From NCBI RefSeq assembly GCF_003114835.2, contig NZ_AP025028.1, positions 186,001 to 250,000 of the forward strand: DNA of 64,000 nt, written 5' to 3'. Made by a program: the position numbers and the translations under genes. Below are positions 38,154 through 46,752 of this stretch, piece by piece. The notes beneath the pieces are model-generated. The model made no database searches and was not told where the DNA came from. It worked only from the letters and a program-made list of their open reading frames with translations. This DNA is from Leptospira kobayashii. Lineage in GTDB: Bacteria > Spirochaetota > Leptospiria > Leptospirales > Leptospiraceae. How positions within the stretch are numbered: the stretch's first letter is position 1; every line of letters begins with the position of its first letter.

Positions 38154-38180
38154 CGACTAACGGGAGAAAAGTTGCTTTTA

Positions 38181-38360
38181 TTACTTTCTCACGGAATCAA
38201 TGATTTTTACAAGCTTTTTGAAACTCCTGGATAGGCAAACTTTACAAAGATCGTTCTGGAAAAGGATAGAAACATTGCCACATTCTGCGCACGCCTTCGG
38301 GGTATTAAAATTTAAATTGATCTCATTCACTTTTTCTATTTCTGTATCGCATTCCAGCAT
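38181..38360 (-). CDS. small Cys4 zinc-ribbon-like protein upstream of leuS
   Basis: This frame of 60 codons from ATG at 38360 codes for 59 residues. It contains two CxxC pairs (CAEC at 24-27 and CKVC at 39-42), 11 residues apart, the spacing of a small zinc ribbon. A basic helix follows (SRSFKKLVKIIDSVRK). A weak AGG lies about 10 nt before the ATG. The frame stays open for 14 codons upstream of the ATG, but without an ATG, GTG or TTG. It lies 27 bp before leuS on the same strand. Role unknown; a zinc-binding RNA- or protein-binding role is inferred. Confidence 0.65.
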   Translation of the reverse strand: MLECDTEIEKVNEINLNFNTPKACAECGNVSILFQNDLCKVCLSRSFKKLVKIIDSVRK

Positions 38361-38706
38361 TCTTTTTTTACCTAAAACATCAACGCTTATCGACAGTGCT
38401 GTTCATAACTTTCTAAACTGGCTTAGAGAACGTTTAGGGAGAACACTACGATGAAGTTACTTTATATAAAATCATCGCCTACGGGTCAAAAAAAATTAGC
38501 TTACTGTGTGCAAAGAGTGGATTTTTTTTATGAGATTTTTTTTAAATAGGAAAGGTAGTTTTGGAACGATTCTGCAAAAAGAAAAAAAATCAATTGTTAT
38601 CGAAAATTCAACATTTTCAGTGTTATGCGACTTTAAAATTGAATAACTGCCCGTGATTAGTCATCGATTATCTGTTAAACGAAATAAATTGTAAGGAAAA
38701 GCCCTA
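38361..38706. other. intergenic region between the Cys4 gene and the ABC transporter
   Basis: About 346 AT-rich bp that should hold the promoters for the leuS unit (minus) and the ABC operon (plus). A plus-strand frame of 32 codons (38451-38549) starts with ATG about 9 nt after GGGAG but looks of low complexity, so I do not call it a gene. A short inverted repeat GAAAAT/ATTTTC lies near 38600-38616. I see no tRNA or strong terminator. Confidence 0.4.
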
Positions 38707-39429
38707 ATGTTAGAGTTTTTAAACGTATCAAAGTCTTTCCCATCCGAGCCTGAACCCATTGAAGTGCTCAAAAAAATATCATTTAGAGTCAAATCTGGTG
38801 AATTTGTAGCAATAATGGGACCGTCCGGTTCAGGTAAATCCACACTTTTGGGTATAGCTGCCGGACTTGATCAACCGGATGTAGGTAATGTAGTACTGGA
38901 CGATGTAGACTTAACTAAAGAAACAGAAACAAATCTCGCTTCTTTACGTGCGGAGAGAATAGGATTTATATTTCAGAACTTTCAGTTATTGCCCGGAATG
39001 AATGCTTTGGAGAATGTCGGGTTACCTCTTTACTTAAAAACCCGTTTGAGCGAGAAGGAAATTTTGGAAAAGTCGATGACTCTATTGAAATCCGTTTCTA
39101 TGGAACATAGAGCAAGCAGTTTTCCCAAACAATTGTCAGGTGGTGAAGAACAAAGAATTGCAATTGCACGAGCCTTTATCAATGAACCGAAGATTATTTT
39201 TGCGGATGAGCCGACTGCCAACCTCGATTCTAAAAATAGCAAAGTGGTTTTGGATTTGCTTCTCGATAGAAACAAGAAACAAAACACAACACTTGTTATT
39301 GTAACACACGATCCTGCAGTGGCAAAACTTGCAGACAGGGTTCTTGAAATGAGAGACGGAGAAATCATTTCTCCTTCCCAAACAAAATCGGTAAAAAAAG
39401 CAAAGCCTGCTAAGAAGAAGAAAAAATGA
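38707..39429 (+). CDS. ABC transporter ATP-binding subunit (YbbA/LolD type)
   Basis: The protein has 240 residues. Walker A is GPSGSGKS near 39-46, the Q loop is IFQNFQLLPGMNALENV, the signature is LSGGEEQR and Walker B is IIFADEPTANLDS. The C-terminal 16 residues are almost all Lys and Ala. The closest pattern is the LolD/MacB/YbbA subgroup, which powers FtsX-fold permeases that do not import solutes. Its stop overlaps the ATG of the permease (ATGA), so they form a two-gene operon. The partner's resemblance to YbbP points to YbbA. Confidence 0.93.
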   Translation: MLEFLNVSKSFPSEPEPIEVLKKISFRVKSGEFVAIMGPSGSGKSTLLGIAAGLDQPDVGNVVLDDVDLTKETETNLASLRAERIGFIFQNFQLLPGMNALENVGLPLYLKTRLSEKEILEKSMTLLKSVSMEHRASSFPKQLSGGEEQRIAIARAFINEPKIIFADEPTANLDSKNSKVVLDLLLDRNKKQNTTLVIVTHDPAVAKLADRVLEMRDGEIISPSQTKSVKKAKPAKKKKK

Positions 39430-41963
39430 ACCTCGGATTATTCAAATTTTACTTAAAGCGGGAACTGTTTTCCAGATGGGAATTTTCCTTTTTGATTCTA
39501 CTGTCCATTGCCTTGGGAGTCGGATCCGTAATCGGAATCCATTCTTATAAGGACAATATCAAATCCGCCATTCAGAAAGAAGCCAAGAACCTGATGGGGG
39601 CGGATCTTGCCTTGCAGTCTCCTCAAGAAGTTACGGAAGAGGCCAGATCCTTGGTCGATCGGACATTGCCTTCCGGATCGGAGACATCTTCTTCCATTCA
39701 ATTTTTATCTATGGTGATTTCCGCAAATAATGAGGAGAATTCCCTCAGTTATATCAAAGCAGTGGAGACAAATTACCCGTTTTACGGGCAATTTGAAACA
39801 GAGCCAAAAGACGCTTATCACAAACTTTCCTCAAAAGAGATCCTTCTAGAGAAAAATCTAGGCGAAAACCTTAAGGTAAAGTTGGGAGATTCCGTTCGCT
39901 TGGGCGAAAGTTTACTTCGTGTTTCCGGATGGATATTGAAAGAGCCGGGGGCGGTAGGATCTTTTGTGGGATCGGCTCCGACTTCGGTGATTTTACAGGA
40001 AACTGCTAAGGCTACAGGTCTCATCCAAAGAGGAAGTAGGATTCGGTTTACCATCTTTGCAAAAATACCGACTAACATAGATTCTTTGGACTGGAAAGAG
40101 AAACATTTTGAAGAATTGATCAAAAACGATCTGACTATTTATCACAACACTGAGGTCAATTCGGGTTCCCAACAGTTTTTAACCAATACTTTCGACTATA
40201 TGTCCTTACTGGCGCTTGCCGGATTTTTTTTGGGAGCCATTTCCGTTTATACTACGATTCGAACTAGGCTTCGCGAAAAGAAAAATGAAATCGCTGTGAT
40301 GAAATGTTTGGGAGCGGAACCAAAAATCATCTTAGGACTTGTGATCAGTGAAATTTTTATCGTGTCACTAATTGGAACAGGGATAGGGCTTTGGATCGGA
40401 TATGAGATTCAAGTGCTACTTCCCAGTTTTACCGGATCGGAATTTCTGGGAACCATCACTCCCGGGATTAGTTTTTCATCACTCTTTTGGAGTTTGTTGC
40501 TTGGGATTTTCGTTCCCCTTCTTGTGGCGTTGCCTTTGGTAATCGAAGCAGGAAGGATCAAACCTCTGCTTGCCTTGAAAGAAGTGGAATCCAGAGAACA
40601 ATCTGCGGGAGATAAAAGGTTAGTCATATTTTCTTCTTTGGGAATTTATCTTTTGTTTTTCATTCTGGCAACTTATGAAACCGATTCTTTCCTGAAAGGA
40701 TCCGTATTTGCATTAGTTCTTGTTAGTTTGCCGTTGCTTGTTTTCGGATTATTCAAATTGTTCGGACTTTTGATGATTCGATTTACCAAATGGGGACTCG
40801 TCTCCAAAGAATGGAGTCTTGTTACCAAAAAAATTATCCGCAAATCCGGTTCCATGCGTTTATCTATTCTTGGACTTGGGTCCGCGTTATTCATTCTTTG
40901 CCTCTCTCTTGTATTGCAGGAAAGTCTTATGGAACTCAGCGGTGCACGTGAGATAGAAAGAAGGCCGAATGTATTTCTTTTGGATATCAAAGAAGACCAA
41001 AGAGAAAACATAGAAACCATTTTTGCCAAGTACCCGATTCAAAAGAAATTCGTATCTCCCATCATCGGAGCAAGACTTGCCAAGGTGAACGGTGAGCCTG
41101 TTAAAAAAGAAGATACGATTCGTAACGCGATGGAACGAAATTGGAGAGCCACTGCCCGAACCCGTGAATACTTTTTATCTTACAGAGAGGAACTTTATGA
41201 AACGGAGAAAGTGACATCGGGGGAATGGTGGGATTCTTCCAAGATCAATGAAATCTCGGTAGAAAAGGATTTTTCGGGATATTTGAAGGCGGGAGTGGGA
41301 GATACTTTGACTTTCAACGTGCAAGGTGTGGAGGTTTTGGGAAAAATCACTAATCTTCGTTCTGTGAATTGGTCTGATATGAAACCGAATTTTGTTGTGA
41401 TTTTTTCCAAAGGAACTTTGGAGAAGGCTCCTCGTTTTTATATCTCTTCCTTGCTTTTGGAAGAGAACGCTGATCGGTACAAATTGCAAAAAGAGGTAGT
41501 TTCAAAATACCCGAACGTAACTGTCATCGATACAGAAAAAACGGTTCAGGCGTTTATGGGGATTTTGGAAAAAGTGACCCAGATGATCCGATTGATGACC
41601 GGGTTTATTTTAGCATCTTCTCTTTTGCTTGTTTTGACTTCGTTGTATTCCAGTCAGCTGGAACGAAAAAAGGAATTTGCATTATTGCGTGTGATCGGGG
41701 CACGTAGTCGTTATCTGTCTTTGCATTTTGCAAGAGAAGGAATCCTGATCGCTACCGTTTCGTTTTTGATCGGGTTGGTTTATTCGCTTGTTTCCAACGA
41801 AATATTGAACCGGTTTGTTTTGGAATTAACAAGTGTGATACCTTGGGGATCTCTTACCGTAGTATTTGCAACGGTGGTATGTATTACTCTATTATTATAT
41901 GCTTCCGGATTGGTAGCACTCTTCCGTTTGCCGCCGAAGACTTTGTTAAAAGAAGTAAGATAA
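39426..41963 (+). CDS. FtsX-fold ABC permease (YbbP-like)
   Basis: The protein has 845 residues. One span near residue 20-38 is followed by a large periplasmic domain, then three spans (about 255-390), a central pair (about 400-450), a further span near 480, a second periplasmic domain, and three C-terminal spans (from about 720). The layout of two FtsX modules fits YbbP. The N-terminal text (KEAKNLMGADLALQSPQEV) also resembles YbbP closely. Such systems are thought to move or extract lipids or act on envelope enzymes; the exact job is unknown. A bidirectional terminator follows. Confidence 0.88.
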   Translation: MNLGLFKFYLKRELFSRWEFSFLILLSIALGVGSVIGIHSYKDNIKSAIQKEAKNLMGADLALQSPQEVTEEARSLVDRTLPSGSETSSSIQFLSMVISANNEENSLSYIKAVETNYPFYGQFETEPKDAYHKLSSKEILLEKNLGENLKVKLGDSVRLGESLLRVSGWILKEPGAVGSFVGSAPTSVILQETAKATGLIQRGSRIRFTIFAKIPTNIDSLDWKEKHFEELIKNDLTIYHNTEVNSGSQQFLTNTFDYMSLLALAGFFLGAISVYTTIRTRLREKKNEIAVMKCLGAEPKIILGLVISEIFIVSLIGTGIGLWIGYEIQVLLPSFTGSEFLGTITPGISFSSLFWSLLLGIFVPLLVALPLVIEAGRIKPLLALKEVESREQSAGDKRLVIFSSLGIYLLFFILATYETDSFLKGSVFALVLVSLPLLVFGLFKLFGLLMIRFTKWGLVSKEWSLVTKKIIRKSGSMRLSILGLGSALFILCLSLVLQESLMELSGAREIERRPNVFLLDIKEDQRENIETIFAKYPIQKKFVSPIIGARLAKVNGEPVKKEDTIRNAMERNWRATARTREYFLSYREELYETEKVTSGEWWDSSKINEISVEKDFSGYLKAGVGDTLTFNVQGVEVLGKITNLRSVNWSDMKPNFVVIFSKGTLEKAPRFYISSLLLEENADRYKLQKEVVSKYPNVTVIDTEKTVQAFMGILEKVTQMIRLMTGFILASSLLLVLTSLYSSQLERKKEFALLRVIGARSRYLSLHFAREGILIATVSFLIGLVYSLVSNEILNRFVLELTSVIPWGSLTVVFATVVCITLLLYASGLVALFRLPPKTLLKEVR

Positions 41964-41968
41964 AACAA

Positions 41969-41999
41969 AAAAAGCCTGGTTTCCACAACCAGGCTTTTT
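41969..41999. terminator. bidirectional rho-independent terminator
   Basis: GCCTGGTT (41974-41981) pairs with AACCAGGC (41987-41994) around TCCAC. It is flanked by seven A on the left and five T on the right, so it can end transcripts from both sides. It lies between the convergent YbbP-like gene and fcpA. Confidence 0.93.
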
Positions 42000-42022
42000 C
42001 ATTGAAAGAGATGTATTCGGGA

Positions 42023-42943
<921 letters not shown>

Positions 42944-42950
42944 TCAATAT

Positions 42951-42982
42951 TTTGAAGAAAGGAATAATTCTATTTCTTCAAA
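42951..42982 (-). promoter_or_regulatory. 10-bp inverted repeat in the fcpA leader
   Basis: TTTGAAGAAA (42951-42960) and TTTCTTCAAA (42973-42982) are perfect reverse complements, 12 nt apart, about 31 bp upstream of the fcpA ATG. It may be an operator or a stabilising 5' hairpin in the transcript. A TTGACT further upstream (near 43003-43008 on the minus strand) could be a -35 box. Confidence 0.5.
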
Positions 42983-43126
42983 GAAAGTATCGGAAACCAA
43001 TTAGTCAATAATAACGATTTAACCTGGAAAAAAACCTTTTTCTTTTAGAAAAATGAGACCGGAATGTCTAAATAAGAGACATAAGTCGATATTTCCCTTC
43101 TGAATCTCATTTCTTGACATGCGAGA

Positions 43127-44020
43127 ATGGTTGGGAAGACTGCTACGAAGATGAATCTTTCTGAAGCAACAGCCATTCGAGAGGGTAGCCCACAGTGCAA
43201 AAACTGCGGGGGGGTCGGTTTTACCCTTGTGGAGAATGTCCGAGGTTCCCGTTCGGGGGCTTTATCGCTCTGTTTTTGCGTTGGTTCCGACTGTAACAAA
43301 TGTGAGTCGAAAGGTCAGGCGCCTTATTTGGTTTTTGATCAGTCACAAAACAGGATGCTTCCGTGTGTTTGCCATAACGCCCGTTTATCCGTTCGTAATT
43401 TGGAGCAATTGGTGGAGAATGCAAACATCCCTGCCCGTTATAGATTTCAGTTTTTATCTACGATTGATTTGGGGGAGAGCAATCACGACCCCGATCTTTC
43501 CTTTATTGTGGCACATGATTGGGCCAATGAATTGGTTCATAGTTGGGCCGATCCTTCTTTTGTTCCCCAAGGTTTTTATCTTTGGGGAGGTACAGGTTCG
43601 GGTAAAACACTTCTCGCCTGTGTGATTTTGAACGAACTTATTTTTCGCTACGGCGTTAAATGCAAATATGCTAAAGTCAATAAAGACTTCCTATCTGCCA
43701 TTCGGGATACCTACCAGACGGACAGTGAAACTCACGGACAGGAAAGATTCATTGAACGCGAATTTGCCAACGTAGATGTACTTGTCATTGATGATTTCGG
43801 AGTTCAAAAAGAATCCGAGTTCAACAATCGAAAATTATACGACCTCATAGATAGTCGCTATGAACAGGAAAAGATCACTCTTCTTACTTCCAATCATCCT
43901 TTGGATGAATGGAGGGAGAGAGGTCAAGGAAGAATCTACTCCCGTTTGATGGAGATGACCAAAGAGATCCAGTTGAAATGTCCTGATTATAGGATGAAGT
44001 TCACACCGGAGAGGGTTTGA
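43127..44020 (+). CDS. DnaC/IstB-like AAA+ ATPase with Cys-rich N terminus
   Basis: The protein has 297 residues (or 289 if it starts at the ATG at 43151). The N-terminal 90 residues hold eight Cys (24, 27, 49, 51, 56, 59, 80, 82), with CKNCGGVGF looking like a DnaJ-type CxxCxGxG. The ATPase has Walker A WGGTGSGKT at 153-161 and Walker B VLVIDDFG, then SNHPLDEW. This is the DnaC/DnaI helicase-loader family, and the stand-alone gene next to folK suggests a housekeeping loader, not a transposon IstB. The Cys array should bind zinc. The stop is followed by the GTG start of folK. Confidence 0.82.
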   Translation: MVGKTATKMNLSEATAIREGSPQCKNCGGVGFTLVENVRGSRSGALSLCFCVGSDCNKCESKGQAPYLVFDQSQNRMLPCVCHNARLSVRNLEQLVENANIPARYRFQFLSTIDLGESNHDPDLSFIVAHDWANELVHSWADPSFVPQGFYLWGGTGSGKTLLACVILNELIFRYGVKCKYAKVNKDFLSAIRDTYQTDSETHGQERFIEREFANVDVLVIDDFGVQKESEFNNRKLYDLIDSRYEQEKITLLTSNHPLDEWRERGQGRIYSRLMEMTKEIQLKCPDYRMKFTPERV

Positions 44021-44021
44021 A

Positions 44022-44495
44022 GTGAAATACTCAAGTATCGCTTTTCTCTCTCTCGGATCGAACTTAGGTGATCGTTTCCATTATTTAGAGCAAGCGGTTT
44101 GGGAAATTTCCTTATTACCTGCAATCACAATCCTATCTCAGTCAAAACCTCTCGAAACTTTACCTTTGGAAAATACGAACCAACCCAGTTTCCTAAATCA
44201 AATCGTCAAAATCAGAATCGTACCTTCCTTTACTTTGCCATGTCTTTTGGAAACTTTGCAAAGTATCGAACAGAAGTTGGGAAGACAACACCGCTCTTGG
44301 AAAGGCCCGAGAGAAATCGACATAGATATTTTAACTTATGAATCCGTAGTGATGAATACGGATTTTCTAACTCTTCCGCATCATTCCCTGTTCACCCGTC
44401 CTTTCATTAAACAGATATTAAATGAAATGGGTGAATCGGATTTATATACTGTATTTCAGGATGTCTATAATGAAAAATATCATTCTAGAGTTTAA
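44022..44495 (+). CDS. folK: HPPK, 6-hydroxymethyl-dihydropterin pyrophosphokinase
   Basis: The protein has 157 residues and starts at GTG. The N terminus FLSLGSNLGDRFHYLEQA and the hallmark GPREIDIDILTYE are present. It adds pyrophosphate to 6-hydroxymethyl-dihydropterin for folate synthesis. The end overlaps panB by 26 bp. Size and motifs are typical. Confidence 0.93.
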   Translation: MKYSSIAFLSLGSNLGDRFHYLEQAVWEISLLPAITILSQSKPLETLPLENTNQPSFLNQIVKIRIVPSFTLPCLLETLQSIEQKLGRQHRSWKGPREIDIDILTYESVVMNTDFLTLPHHSLFTRPFIKQILNEMGESDLYTVFQDVYNEKYHSRV

Positions 44496-45273
44496 AAAAA
44501 AGAAAGAAACAAACACCCCCATCTCCGTTATCACTTGTTATGATTATAGTTTTGCAAAACTGTTCGCTCAAACGGAAGTAGATTCCATTTTAGTCGGTGA
44601 CTCTATGGGCAATGTGATCCAAGGTCACGGATCAACAATGCCTGTCACTCTGGACGATATCATCTACCATACGAATGCAGTTTGCAGAGGTGCTTCGAAC
44701 AAAACCATCATTGCCGATATGCCTTTTTTATCTTACCAAACCTCAGTTTCCGACGGGATTCGTGCCGCAGGTACGATAATGAAAGAAACCAAAGCGGATT
44801 GTGTCAAATTGGAAGGGGACTCGGATCTTGTGATCGAACTTACTCAAAGGTTGAATGAAATAGGAGTTCCTGTGATGTCTCATCTGGGGCTCACTCCTCA
44901 GTCGTTTAACACCTTGGGAGGGTATAAAGTGCAAGGGAAAACTCCCGAGTCCCGCGCCAGAATGATACAGAAGTCAAAGGAACTTGTAGATGCGGGTGCT
45001 TTTGCCGTTCTTTTTGAAATGATTCCTGAGTCTTTGGGCAAGGAAATCACCGAATCCATTTCCGTGCCTACCATTGGAATCGGAGCAGGAAGATACACTT
45101 CCGGTCAGGTTTTGGTAATGCAGGATCTCTTGGGGATGAATGATGAATTCCATCCCAAGTTTTTGAAAAAATATGCAAACTTTGCAGATGATATAAAAAA
45201 AGCCGTTGGGGATTATCATGACGATGTCGTGAAACATCTATTCCCCGGAGAAGAGAACGGTTTTAAGGATTAG
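44470..45273 (+). CDS. panB: 3-methyl-2-oxobutanoate hydroxymethyltransferase
   Basis: I chose the ATG at 44470 (MKNIILEFKKKKE), because an AGGA stands 8 nt before it; an ATG at 44461 is possible, and the frame open to 44422 adds residues that belong to no PanB. The protein has 267 residues. VITCYDYSFAKLF, ILVGDSMGNVIQGH and VMSHLGLTPQSFNTLGGYKVQG match the family. It makes ketopantoate in pantothenate/CoA synthesis. It overlaps folK, so folate and pantothenate genes are co-expressed (both pathways depend on one-carbon folate). Confidence 0.95.
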   Translation: MKNIILEFKKKKETNTPISVITCYDYSFAKLFAQTEVDSILVGDSMGNVIQGHGSTMPVTLDDIIYHTNAVCRGASNKTIIADMPFLSYQTSVSDGIRAAGTIMKETKADCVKLEGDSDLVIELTQRLNEIGVPVMSHLGLTPQSFNTLGGYKVQGKTPESRARMIQKSKELVDAGAFAVLFEMIPESLGKEITESISVPTIGIGAGRYTSGQVLVMQDLLGMNDEFHPKFLKKYANFADDIKKAVGDYHDDVVKHLFPGEENGFKD

Positions 45274-45294
45274 CGTTTTTTAAAGAAGTGAACT

Positions 45295-45317
45295 CCGAGG
45301 ATTGGAATGATCCCCGG
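45295..45317. terminator. weak candidate hairpin between convergent panB and DAHP synthase
   Basis: CCGAGGAT (45295-45302) pairs with ATCCCCGG (45310-45317) with one A/C mismatch. On the plus strand it is followed by AAAATATTTT. It is in the right place, but the T run is poor. Confidence 0.35.
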
Positions 45318-45329
45318 AAAATATTTTGA

Positions 45330-46382
45330 TTAAATTTTTCTTTTTCTGACCGACTCAGCCAGTTTTTCCAACATAGGGACGGTCGTTTCCCAGGAAACAC
45401 AAGCATCCGTAATCGATTGGCCGTATACCAAAGGTTTGGCGTCGATGGATTGATTGCCTTCTTTTAAGTGACTTTCCACCATCACACCTAAGATGTATTT
45501 GGATCCGGCCGCAAATTGATTGCCGACCGATTCAAGTACGATCGGTTGTCTTCTGTAATCTTTTTGGCTGTTCCCATGGGAACAATCAATCATTACCCGG
45601 GCAGGAAGATTGCTTTTTTCAATTTGTGCGCCCAGTTCGCCGATTGACTGTTCGTCGTAATTCGGGCCTTTGTTGCCGCCTCGTAAGATTACATGTGTGT
45701 CGGGATTTCCCGCAGTTTTGAAAATAGCGGAACTACCTTGGTTCGTAACGGATAAAAAATGATGGGAAGAGCCGGCGGAACGAAGTGCATCGATTGCAAT
45801 CTGCACATTTCCATCCGTTCCGTTTTTGAAACCGATGGGAGCGGAAAGCCCGGAAGCAAGTTCTCTATGCACTTGGCTCTCCGTGGTTCTGGCACCGATC
45901 GCTCCCCAAGAAACCAAATCGGCAACGTATTGAGGTGAGATCACATCCAAAAATTCCGTACCGCAAGGAATGCCTAAGTTATTGAGATCGAGTAAAAGTT
46001 TGCGTGCTGTTTGTAAACCTTTGTTGATATGAAATGATCCGTCCAAATTGGGATCGTTGATGAGTCCCTTCCAACCTACGGTAGTACGCGGTTTTTCAAA
46101 ATAGACTCTCATCACAATTACAAGTTCTTCTTTGAATTTTTCAATCATGGGCCGAAGAAGACCCGCATATTCCATAACGGCTGCCGTATCATGAACGGAA
46201 CAAGGTCCGACGACAACTAATAGTCGTTTGTTGTCACGGCCGTGGATCAAATCGGAAATTTCCTTTCTGGCTTTGGTTACCACTTCGGCGGCTCTGTCAG
46301 TCAAAGGTAGCTCTTCCATGATCACGGAAGCTGGGATAAGGCTGTGCTCTTCGAGGATTCTTAAATTATCTGTTTTTTTCAT
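45330..46382 (-). CDS. aroG: class I 3-deoxy-7-phosphoheptulonate (DAHP) synthase
   Basis: The protein has 350 residues of the AroF/G/H family: VVGPCSVHD near 54, MRVYFEKPRTTVGWKG near 90-105, GARTTESQVHRELASGLSAP near 180-199 and MIDCSHGNSQKDYRRQ. It joins PEP and erythrose-4-phosphate in the first step of aromatic amino acid synthesis. It is probably the last gene of the ABC-F/rhodanese group (20 bp from the rhodanese stop). The isozyme and its feedback inhibitor cannot be read with certainty. Confidence 0.93.
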   Translation of the reverse strand: MKKTDNLRILEEHSLIPASVIMEELPLTDRAAEVVTKARKEISDLIHGRDNKRLLVVVGPCSVHDTAAVMEYAGLLRPMIEKFKEELVIVMRVYFEKPRTTVGWKGLINDPNLDGSFHINKGLQTARKLLLDLNNLGIPCGTEFLDVISPQYVADLVSWGAIGARTTESQVHRELASGLSAPIGFKNGTDGNVQIAIDALRSAGSSHHFLSVTNQGSSAIFKTAGNPDTHVILRGGNKGPNYDEQSIGELGAQIEKSNLPARVMIDCSHGNSQKDYRRQPIVLESVGNQFAAGSKYILGVMVESHLKEGNQSIDAKPLVYGQSITDACVSWETTVPMLEKLAESVRKRKI

Positions 46383-46401
46383 TCTATTTGAAGTATTTGG
46401 A

Positions 46402-46752
46402 CTAGTATTTTTGCATCGTCGGATCGACTAGATCGGAGTAAGCCAATACTCCACCCACAACATTTTTAAAAGATTTAAACCCTGCTTGTCCCAAGATCCC
46501 ACAGGCCATCCCCGAACGACCACCTGACCGGCAATATACGAGAATCTCTTTTTCTTTTTGATCTTTTAGTTCGTCGATTCGAGCAGCCAATTCCCCTACG
46601 GGAATGAGTTTGTCCGTGCCCGGAACAAGTGCGATTTGTTGTTCGTTCGGATTGCGAACATCTAAAACAAAAAAGTCATCTTTTCCTTGGGCTCTCGCAT
46701 CTAAGCGAGCCTTAAAGGATTTTACATCAATTTCAGGAACTCCCACACTCAT
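46402..46752 (-). CDS. rhodanese-domain protein
   Basis: The protein has 116 residues, one rhodanese domain. DARAQGKDDFFVLDVRNPNEQ contains the family Asp-Val-Arg, and the active-site Cys is in VYCRSGGRSGMA. It can carry persulfide sulfur (thiosulfate or GlpE-type transfer). It overlaps the stop of ABC-F by 4 bp, so it is translationally coupled to it. No signal peptide is seen. Confidence 0.92.
   Translation of the reverse strand: MSVGVPEIDVKSFKARLDARAQGKDDFFVLDVRNPNEQQIALVPGTDKLIPVGELAARIDELKDQKEKEILVYCRSGGRSGMACGILGQAGFKSFKNVVGGVLAYSDLVDPTMQKY

Noticed and set aside
38200..38454. 84-codon plus-strand frame between leuS and the ABC operon
   Set aside because: It is the antisense of the Cys4 small gene, which has clear zinc-ribbon pairs; the plus-strand product has no features.
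38451..38549. 32-codon frame with a GGGAG before the ATG
   Set aside because: It is Lys/Phe-rich, of low complexity, and has no support beyond the weak ribosome site.
44422..44469. upstream start for panB
   Set aside because: The additional residues are not PanB-like, and the AGGA spacing fits 44470.
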